Assembly (NCBI GenBank): GCA_964431285.1
Contig: CAYSJO010000121.1
Location: 1 to 11,717 of the forward strand
From: CAUZFZ01 sp964431285
GTDB lineage: Bacteria; Planctomycetota; Planctomycetia; Planctomycetales; Planctomycetaceae
DNA length: 11,717 nucleotides
Direction of reading: 5' to 3'
The position numbers and the translations under genes were made by a program. How positions within the stretch are numbered: position 1 is the first letter of the stretch; every line of letters starts with the position of its first letter. A model generated the notes under the pieces. That model did no database searches. It saw nothing but the letters and a program-made list of their open reading frames with translations, and was not told the DNA's origin. Below, in pieces: positions 6,772 to 11,717 of the stretch.

Positions 6772-7740
6772 TCAGCTGCTTGCCTGCAGCACTCGGGAAA
6801 CGTAGTCAAGCACTCCCTGGACGTCGACTTCGTCCACGACGTCGATATTTGTCTGCCATCGAGGGATTCGGCGCTGATCGAAAACCGTCGCTCCTCGCGT
6901 CAGGTGACCAGTGGATTCGATGGCTAGGTTCATCGGGCTGGACTCGAAGAACCGAGGCTCGGCGATGGCGGCCAATGCAGTCACCTCACGTAGAGGCAAC
7001 CCTTCCAGTCCCAGTTCCTCATGATGCGTTCGCAAGGCAAATGGCAGCAAATCGTCGAAGAACCATTTCATCTCGAATGGCCGCGTCTGCTTCAGACGGT
7101 CGAACTTGTCGTAACTCAATGAGACGCGATTCGCGATATCGAGTGGCAACATGGTTCGCGTGGACGGCGAAAGCAGGACGCTCGTAGCCGAGACGGTGTC
7201 CGCATAGATGTTGAATTCCGCAGCGGCTGTTACGTCGCCCCCGGTACGCACGGCACCGCCCATCACCACCAGACGCTGCAGCAATTCGAGAAAATTCGGG
7301 GCCAGATCACAGGCGACAGCAACATTTGTCAGCGGACCCAGCGTCAACAATGTCACCTCGTGAGGGTTGTTGCGGACTAGGTCAATCAAGACGCGTGCCG
7401 ACTCATGCGGATTGTGCAGCTCGACGAACGGCACTTCCGATTCCCCCAGTCCGTAATCACCATTCAGACGCAGAGGATCGAGAAACCCGGGCGGATATTG
7501 TCCCGACCCAGTGAGCGTGAACACTGGCCTGGGAGACGATGACGCCCCCAGTCGCGGTCGTTTGGTCGGATCACTGACTTCGACGACTGACAGAATGTTC
7601 TGAGTCGCCACCTGCCCGTTGACACATCCCGGAACAGCCGTGACACCGATCAGGTCCAGTGACGGATCGCGGAGAGCCAGGGCAATGGCCAGGGCATCGC
7701 CGATGCCCGGATCGGCATCAATGATTAACTTTCTCGACAC
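6772..7740 (-). CDS. Inosine/uridine-preferring nucleoside hydrolase-like protein
   Basis: Family members hydrolyse the N-glycosidic bond of ribonucleosides for purine or pyrimidine salvage, using a calcium ion. The start is GTG 7740, because AGGAGA lies 4 nt upstream and a promoter sits just beyond; this gives 322 aa beginning MSRKLIIDADPGIGD. Family landmarks include DADPGIGD (8-15), TLGPLTN (133-139), VVMGGAV (158-164) and AAAEFNIYAD (172-181). Oddities: in the usual DxDPGxDD metal site the residue at 14 is Gly rather than Asp, although Asp8, Asp10 and Asp15 remain. The C-terminal HDPLA motif, which supplies a catalytic His and a calcium-binding Asp, appears as REVTA (251-255). The fold assignment is firm; the activity may be altered or act on another N-riboside. 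thrC follows 54 bp downstream. Confidence 0.82.
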   Translation of the reverse strand: MSRKLIIDADPGIGDALAIALALRDPSLDLIGVTAVPGCVNGQVATQNILSVVEVSDPTKRPRLGASSSPRPVFTLTGSGQYPPGFLDPLRLNGDYGLGESEVPFVELHNPHESARVLIDLVRNNPHEVTLLTLGPLTNVAVACDLAPNFLELLQRLVVMGGAVRTGGDVTAAAEFNIYADTVSATSVLLSPSTRTMLPLDIANRVSLSYDKFDRLKQTRPFEMKWFFDDLLPFALRTHHEELGLEGLPLREVTALAAIAEPRFFESSPMNLAIESTGHLTRGATVFDQRRIPRWQTNIDVVDEVDVQGVLDYVSRVLQASS

Positions 7741-7744
7741 AGCT

Positions 7745-7750
7745 TCTCCT
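7745..7750 (-). promoter_or_regulatory. Ribosome binding site fixing the GTG start of the nucleoside-hydrolase gene
   Basis: The minus strand reads AGGAGA, AGCT, then GTG. This strong Shine-Dalgarno decides in favour of GTG 7740 over the upstream ATG codons at 7809 and nearby, which lack one and would add a tail not typical of the family. Confidence 0.75.
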
Positions 7751-7774
7751 GCGAGCCAAACATGATTGGCGCGA

Positions 7775-7802
7775 ATCGTATCCATCACCCTCATGCGGTC
7801 AA
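7775..7802 (-). promoter_or_regulatory. Sigma70-like promoter for the nucleoside hydrolase-thrC pair
   Basis: On the minus strand TTGACC (plus 7797-7802) and TACGAT (plus 7775-7780) are 16 nt apart. The expected start of transcription near 7768 gives a leader of about 28 nt before GTG 7740. Because it lies inside the longer open frame, it also argues against the upstream start codons. The hexamers are the same as those at 361-390. Confidence 0.5.
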
Positions 7803-8163
7803 TCGGCAATTACGGGGCGTTCGGCGAGGATTCGCCATTCCCGACCTGTCGAACGACGAGGGTGAGAGTTGTGTGACTGGATTCTCTCAGGTAGCTGTAA
7901 AATTTCACACTTGACCATATGTTAAATTATTAGATTGTATTATCAGGGATGTCTGCGCAACAGCTCTCGCTGGCAATCAATCCTGTGAGACGTCTATACT
8001 CCCGCCCGGTTTCACGCCGACAATGATACGGCGAGAGCCATTCTTCCTCTTACGCAGACTGTGACGTAAGAGCGCCTCGGACACCGGCCCCTGGATCACT
8101 CCGCCGTCGCCGAACTCCGGGCGAAAGCCAGAATACTCCTGACAAAAGCACGGTGGTTGAGCT
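7803..8163 (+). promoter_or_regulatory. AT-rich control region and leader of the rpmI-rplT operon
   Basis: No gene is evident in these 361 bp. Bases 7898-7945 are the most AT-rich part of the window. Candidate promoter elements reading towards rpmI are TTGACC at 7911-7916 (with no good -10 at 16-18 nt; TATTAT at 7938-7943 is 21 nt away) and a good -10, TATACT, at 7995-8000 (with only a poor -35 near 7971). A start near 8007 would leave a leader of about 157 nt containing the hairpin at 8047-8072. Which element is used cannot be decided by eye. Confidence 0.35.
8047..8072 (+). promoter_or_regulatory. Leader hairpin upstream of rpmI
   Basis: CTCTTACG (8047-8054) pairs perfectly with CGTAAGAG (8065-8072) around a 10-nt loop. 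It has no following T-run. Ribosomal protein operons of this type are often controlled by L20 binding to the leader mRNA, so a role as regulatory structure is plausible but inferred; I did not recognise a known L20-leader consensus. Confidence 0.35.
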
Positions 8164-8364
8164 ATGCCTAAACAGAAGACGCACAAAGGAATGAAGAAAC
8201 GCTTCAAGATCACGGCCTCCGGTAAGGCCACGAAGCGCAGCGCATTCCGCGGTCACATCCTCAGCAAGAAGAACGGCAAACGGAAACGGCACCTGCGCGA
8301 AAACGAAATCGTCACCGGTGCCGAGGCGAAGAAGATCATCGCGGGGCTGCGCCCCGCTTCCTGA
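8164..8364 (+). CDS. rpmI: Large ribosomal subunit protein bL35
   Basis: This 66-residue, very basic protein is a structural component of the 50S subunit. It begins MPKQKTHKGMKKRFKITASG and continues with KATKRSAFRGHILSKK and KRHLR, which are the hallmarks of bL35 (KTHKxxKKRFKxTxxGK, then H-L---K--KR-LR), and the length is typical for the family. GGTGG at 8152-8156 serves as a modest ribosome binding site 7 nt before ATG. rplT follows after 53 bp on the same strand, the usual gene order. In many bacteria infC comes directly before rpmI; here the upstream 420 bp hold no gene and the next one runs the other way. Confidence 0.97.
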   Translation: MPKQKTHKGMKKRFKITASGKATKRSAFRGHILSKKNGKRKRHLRENEIVTGAEAKKIIAGLRPAS

Positions 8365-8417
8365 TCTCTTTCCGTTTTGTCTGAAACCGCAATCCCGCTG
8401 ATACTGAGGATATCACC

Positions 8418-8786
8418 ATGAGAGTTAAGTCTGGAAAAGCACGTCTCCGGTCAAAGAAGCGGCTGTTTCGTGAAGCCAAAGGACGACGTGGCGCCCGGAG
8501 CAAACTGCTGCGGACGGTCAAAGAAACTATCATTCGATCCCGCGTTTTTGCGACGCGTGACCGACGGACGCGCAAACGTGATTTTCGACGACTGTGGATC
8601 ATCCGGTTGAATGCCGCCTGCCGGGAACGCGGGCTGGCCTATTCCGCTTTCATCCACGGACTGTCGCTGGTCGGAGTCGGGCTGAATCGCAAGTCGCTGA
8701 GCGAACTGGCCATCAACGAGCCGAATGTGTTTGACGAGATTGTGGCGGTCGCGAAAGAAGCTCTGGCAAACCAAGATGCTGCATGA
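8418..8786 (+). CDS. rplT: Large ribosomal subunit protein bL20
   Basis: This 122-residue basic protein binds 23S rRNA early in 50S assembly and in many bacteria represses its own operon. The sequence shows the bL20 pattern MRVKSG, then KGRRGARSKLLRTVKE, RDRRTRKRDFRRLWI, RLNAACRERGLAYSAFIHGL and a C-terminal GLNRKSLSELAINEPNVFDEIV. Length is normal for the family. GAGGA at 8406-8410, 7 nt before ATG 8418, supports the start. It shares an operon with rpmI and is followed 46 bp later by an intrinsic terminator. Confidence 0.97.
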   Translation: MRVKSGKARLRSKKRLFREAKGRRGARSKLLRTVKETIIRSRVFATRDRRTRKRDFRRLWIIRLNAACRERGLAYSAFIHGLSLVGVGLNRKSLSELAINEPNVFDEIVAVAKEALANQDAA

Positions 8787-8832
8787 TCGATCGGGCGCTG
8801 GTTGCATTAGCTGTCGAACTTGATTCGTGAGC

Positions 8833-8870
8833 ACGGCTCGCTGGAATGCCGTTTCCAGCGAGCCGTTTTT
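8833..8870 (+). terminator. Rho-independent terminator between rplT and pheS
   Basis: ACGGCTCGCTGGAA (8833-8846) and TTCCAGCGAGCCGT (8853-8866) form a perfect 14-bp stem with a 6-nt loop, followed by a T-run (8866-8870). It should end rpmI-rplT transcripts or attenuate read-through into pheS, whose start is 60 nt further on. An upstream CGCTGG (8796-8801) could compete for the right arm with 6 bp, so conditional antitermination cannot be excluded. I see no T-box sequence and no Phe-rich leader peptide. Confidence 0.88.
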
Positions 8871-8917
8871 CGTTGCACAAGACGTGGCTCTGCAGGCGCG
8901 GGTATTGGAATCAGTTT

Positions 8918-8922
8918 GGAGG
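8918..8922 (+). promoter_or_regulatory. Ribosome binding site fixing the pheS start
   Basis: GGAGG stands 7 nt before ATG 8930. It rules out the in-frame ATG at 8846, which lies inside the terminator hairpin. Confidence 0.85.
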
Positions 8923-8929
8923 CAGGTTG

Positions 8930-9943
8930 ATGGATTACGCCGCTGCGTTTCAGGATTACGAACAGAGTGCTCTGGGAGCTATCTCGGATGCGCCGGATGC
9001 CGACGGACTCGAACAGGTGCGAGTGGAGTTCCTGGGCAAAAAAAAGGGACGATTGAAAGAGCTGCAGTCGGTCATGGGGAAGGTCGCAGCGGAGGAACGC
9101 CCGCAGGTCGGCAAGCTGTTTAACGAGGTCAAACAGCGAGTTTCGGCCGCGTACGATGCGAGAAAGGCGGAACTCGAGAAGCCGAAAGCATCCCTGACAG
9201 GGCTCGACATTACGCTGCCCGGTACGCGACTTCGGCTCGGGAAGCGACACCCGCTGATGCAGACGACTGAGGACTTCAAGGACATCATCGGACGATTCGG
9301 CTTCACGGTGGCCGATGGGCCGGAGGTTGAAGACGAGTACCACAATTTCAAGGCACTCAATATTCCCGACGAGCATCCTGCCCGTGATCCGCTGGACAAC
9401 TTCTACCTGGCAGCGGCCTGCTATGCCAACGGCCAGAGTCTGTCGGAGCCTCGTCTGCTACGGAGCCAGACGTCGACCGTTCAGATTCGTGTCATGGAAA
9501 ACGAACAGCCCCCGATCCGCATCGTCTCACTCGGGCGCGTGTATCGGCCGGACACAATTGATGCAACTCACTCATGCATGTTTCATCAGATGGAAGGTCT
9601 GATGATTGGCGACGATGTGACCATGGCGCAACTCAAGACGGTTCTGCGTCTGTTTGCAGTCACGTATCTCGGACAGGACGTACATATTCGCTTTCGGCCG
9701 TCGTTCTTTCCGTTCACTGAGCCGTCCGTCGAAGTGGATATGAGCTGGGGCGACGACTGGCTTGAGATCGGCGGAGCGGGAATGGTCGATCCGAACGTTC
9801 TGCGCGCCGTCGGTTACGACCCGAACGTTGTCAGTGGCTTCGCATTCGGCCTGGGGATCGAACGATTCTGCATGCGGCGACATCAGATCACGGACATTCG
9901 ACGTTTCTATGAAAACGACGTCCGCTTCCTCGCGCAGTTTTGA
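8930..9943 (+). CDS. pheS: Phenylalanyl-tRNA synthetase alpha subunit
   Basis: PheS is the catalytic subunit of the alpha2-beta2 enzyme that charges tRNA-Phe in the cytoplasm. From ATG 8930 the product has 337 residues, typical for bacterial PheS. An N-terminal coiled-coil arm (about 1-90, with VEFLGKKKGRLKELQ) precedes the class II core: GKRHPLMQT, FGFTVADGPEVEDEYHNF, QTSTVQIRVM, the motif 2 region GRVYRPDTIDATHSCMFHQ, FPFTEPSVEVDM, WLEIGGAGMVDPNVL, and motif 3 in SGFAFGLGIERFCM followed by RFYENDVRFLAQF. The usual GCGMVHP stretch reads GAGMVDP. No pheT follows; the next gene encodes a DUF1501 protein, so the beta subunit must be elsewhere. Because a strong terminator separates pheS from rplT, it depends on read-through or on its own promoter, which I could not identify. 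Confidence 0.96.
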   Translation: MDYAAAFQDYEQSALGAISDAPDADGLEQVRVEFLGKKKGRLKELQSVMGKVAAEERPQVGKLFNEVKQRVSAAYDARKAELEKPKASLTGLDITLPGTRLRLGKRHPLMQTTEDFKDIIGRFGFTVADGPEVEDEYHNFKALNIPDEHPARDPLDNFYLAAACYANGQSLSEPRLLRSQTSTVQIRVMENEQPPIRIVSLGRVYRPDTIDATHSCMFHQMEGLMIGDDVTMAQLKTVLRLFAVTYLGQDVHIRFRPSFFPFTEPSVEVDMSWGDDWLEIGGAGMVDPNVLRAVGYDPNVVSGFAFGLGIERFCMRRHQITDIRRFYENDVRFLAQF

Positions 9944-10225
9944 ATCGGGCGACCAATCACCGCTGCCGATTCGACTTGCCACGCTAAAGATTCAGTCGGT
10001 TGAGGAATGCGGATCACGGACGGAGAAAACTCCCGAGCCATTGAACGCACTGAATCCTCCACCTCCGAAACTTCCGCCCGAAAAGAAACCCATCTGGTTC
10101 AATATCTCGCGTACTTGACGACTCAAAGTCAATCGATCTGTCTGGCGATACGACCGAATTCCGCCGACAATAATGGAGTAGCTCAATCAGTGGTTCCTTC
10201 CTCGGAAAACGACTCAGGCGGCAGC

Positions 10226-11629
10226 ATGGCGATTGACACCTTAACACGGACACCTGGGCCCCCGACATCCGCGTTGGGCCGATCCGTCTCGCGCCGGGAT
10301 GTGATTCGCCTGGGCGGGGCCACGGGACTGAGTTTGACGCTGCCAGCACTCCTGCGTCAGCAGGCCAGAGCTGTGGAATCGGGCGGAACGTTCGGTCGCG
10401 CCCGCCGCATGATCATGCTCTACCTGCACGGAGGCCATCCGCAGCAGGAGACGTTCGATCCAAAACCAAACGGTCCATCCGCCGTGCGCGGTGAATTTGG
10501 AGCAATCTCCACAAGTCTGCCTGGCGTGCAGTTTTCCGAGATGCTTCCGAAGTGCGCGACACTGGCACATCGCATGGCGGTCGTCCGTTCGATGTCGCAT
10601 TCCAACCCGAATCATGTCAGCGCCTGCCTGCCCGCTCAGACCGGACACACTCATCCGCCAGGATTCAAACAAACCGACTTTCCGCCGGCCGACACAGACT
10701 TCCCGCCCATTGGGGCGGTCGTCGATTCCTTGCGACCGGCGCCGCCGCACCTTCCCAGTTGGGTCCGCATCGGACCGCTGATGACCCGCAACAACGGCAC
10801 CGTCCTGCACGGACAATTGCCGGGGTTCCTGGGAGCACGACATTCGCACTTCGCTGTCGATCAGAAACTGCTCGGCGACGATGTGCAGATCAATGCCGTC
10901 CAGCCAGCGACGGAACTCTCGACCATTCGCATCAGCGACCGACAGAACCTGCTGCGTCAATTCGACGAACAGCGACGCACGATCGATGAGTTTGCTGGTG
11001 CCGCCGATCTGGATTCGTATTACCAGCGTGCGTTTTCTCTATTGAGTTCCCCAGCCACACGACAGGCGTTTGATCTGGCGGCAGAACCAAAGCCGCTGCG
11101 TGAGACCTACGGCTCGACGGAATTCGGACAGCGCTGTGTCCTCGCCCGGAGATTGATCGAAGCCGGCGTCCCAATTGTGAATGTCAGCTACTGCCATACA
11201 CCGCGAGGCTCGTGGGACACGCACAGCAACAATTTCACTTCGATGAAAAACTCGCTCGGACCGACGCTTGATACGGCGGTGCACGGCCTGCTCGCTGATC
11301 TGGAATCCCGCGGACTGCTGTCCGACACGCTGGTCGTCGTCAACGCCGAATTTGGTCGCACACCAGCAATCAACAAACGAGCCGGCCGCGATCACTGGCC
11401 GTGGGTATATTCACTGGCCGTGGCCGGAGCCGGCGTTCGTCCCGGCACGATTTACGGAGCGTCCGACAACTCCGCCGCCTATCCCGCCGAATCGCCACGA
11501 ACTCAGGGCGACTTCGCTGCCACGCTGTATCACCTGTTGGGCGTTGCGCCGGACACGGACATTTACGACCAGCTGAATCGTCCGCACCATCTGATCGCGG
11601 GCATGCCGATTCGCGAGATTCTGGCTTGA
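10226..11629 (+). CDS. Tat-exported DUF1501 family protein
   Basis: The product (467 aa) belongs to the DUF1501 family, very abundant in planctomycetes and related to the alkaline phosphatase/sulfatase fold; its substrate is unknown. The N-terminus carries a twin-arginine signal (SVSRRDVIRLGG, Arg23-Arg24, then a hydrophobic stretch to about 43), so it is exported folded. Family motifs are LHGGHPQQETFDPKP (67-81), VRSMSHSNPNH (120-130), GSWDTH (328-333), VNAEFGRTPAIN (372-383), GRDHWP (387-392) and the ending FAATLYHLLGV... PIREILA. The frame is open back to 10007, but ATG 10226 is chosen because it gives a normal N-terminal spacing to the Tat motif. These genes often pair with a DUF1549/DUF1553 cytochrome-like gene; none is within this window. 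The 282 bp separating it from pheS contain no gene that I can support. Confidence 0.9.
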   Translation: MAIDTLTRTPGPPTSALGRSVSRRDVIRLGGATGLSLTLPALLRQQARAVESGGTFGRARRMIMLYLHGGHPQQETFDPKPNGPSAVRGEFGAISTSLPGVQFSEMLPKCATLAHRMAVVRSMSHSNPNHVSACLPAQTGHTHPPGFKQTDFPPADTDFPPIGAVVDSLRPAPPHLPSWVRIGPLMTRNNGTVLHGQLPGFLGARHSHFAVDQKLLGDDVQINAVQPATELSTIRISDRQNLLRQFDEQRRTIDEFAGAADLDSYYQRAFSLLSSPATRQAFDLAAEPKPLRETYGSTEFGQRCVLARRLIEAGVPIVNVSYCHTPRGSWDTHSNNFTSMKNSLGPTLDTAVHGLLADLESRGLLSDTLVVVNAEFGRTPAINKRAGRDHWPWVYSLAVAGAGVRPGTIYGASDNSAAYPAESPRTQGDFAATLYHLLGVAPDTDIYDQLNRPHHLIAGMPIREILA

Positions 11630-11640
11630 GACGCGAACAC

Positions 11641-11717
11641 GGGGGGGGGAGGGCGCACAGAGAAAACACAAAAAGAAGGGCGGGGACAAGGATAAGGGAC
11701 AAAGAAAGGAAGAAAAA
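11641..11717. repeat. Purine-rich low-complexity tail
   Basis: After the DUF1501 stop the plus strand begins with nine G and continues almost entirely as A and G (GAAGGGCGGGGACAAGG, AAGAAAGGAAGAAAAA) to the window end. No coding frame or stem-loop terminator is visible. It is a strand-biased low-complexity spacer. Confidence 0.6.

Noticed and set aside
7977..8231. 84-codon minus-strand frame opposite the rpmI leader and 5' end
   Set aside because: It overlaps the confidently identified rpmI gene and its product shows no family motif; it is best explained as an antisense shadow.
8846..8929. Longer pheS beginning at ATG 8846
   Set aside because: The codon lies in the terminator hairpin, has no ribosome binding site, and GGAGG is correctly placed for ATG 8930.
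10007..10225. 73-residue N-terminal extension of the DUF1501 protein
   Set aside because: It would bury the Tat signal far inside the protein and has no family similarity that I can see.
9944..10225. TTGACG with inverted GTCAA near 10115 as a promoter or operator for the DUF1501 gene
   Set aside because: No acceptable -10 lies at 16-18 nt, and the 5-bp inverted repeat is too short to stand out from chance.
1..11717. tRNA genes, CRISPR arrays, IS elements or toxin-antitoxin pairs
   Set aside because: No T-arm-like GGTTCGAATCC context in a cloverleaf, no regularly spaced repeats, no transposase or terminal inverted repeats, and no small gene pairs were seen.

Overview
The window looks like a piece of a planctomycete chromosome (Planctomycetota). 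This is inferred from a Tat-exported DUF1501 protein, remnants of a PQQ-type beta-propeller gene, a secreted protein with a HEAT-like tail, an rpmI-rplT-pheS cluster with no adjacent infC or pheT, and moderately GC-rich coding DNA. No genus can be named from the sequence alone. I see no phage, IS element, CRISPR array, tRNA or rRNA.

Layout. (1) Bases 1-309, minus strand: the N-terminus of a GT39/ArnT-like membrane glycosyltransferase that runs off the left edge, with a sigma70-like promoter just upstream. (2) 720-3152, plus: a long DsbD-type thiol:disulfide reductase with two N-terminal periplasmic domains, a membrane core and a C-terminal thioredoxin domain. (3) 3153-3870: a rearrangement scar. 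It holds a 42-bp copy of the 3' end of threonine synthase (minus strand), abutting a 5'-truncated and frameshifted PQQ beta-propeller gene (plus strand). (4) 3871-5457, plus: an unrecognised secreted 528-residue protein, ending convergently 21 bp from (5) thrC (5479-6717, minus). (6) 6772-7740, minus: a nucleoside-hydrolase-like gene probably cotranscribed with thrC; its start is fixed by a strong ribosome binding site and its promoter lies inside the longer open frame. (7) 7741-8163: a divergent regulatory region. (8) 8164-9943, plus: rpmI, rplT, a strong intrinsic terminator, then pheS. (9) 10226-11629, plus: a DUF1501 protein, followed by a purine-rich tail to the window end.

How the genes relate. 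The housekeeping core (bL35, bL20, PheS) and the thrC/nucleoside-hydrolase pair are divergently transcribed from the AT-rich region near 7900. The glycosyltransferase and DsbD are divergent from the 310-719 region. The envelope genes (GT39, DsbD, the secreted orphan, the DUF1501 protein) show no obvious shared pathway.

The most unusual observations are the direct repeat that exactly encodes the last 13 codons plus stop of thrC and recurs 2.3 kb away beside a broken gene, and a nucleoside hydrolase with substitutions at metal-binding and catalytic positions. I found no convincing wholly new multi-gene system.
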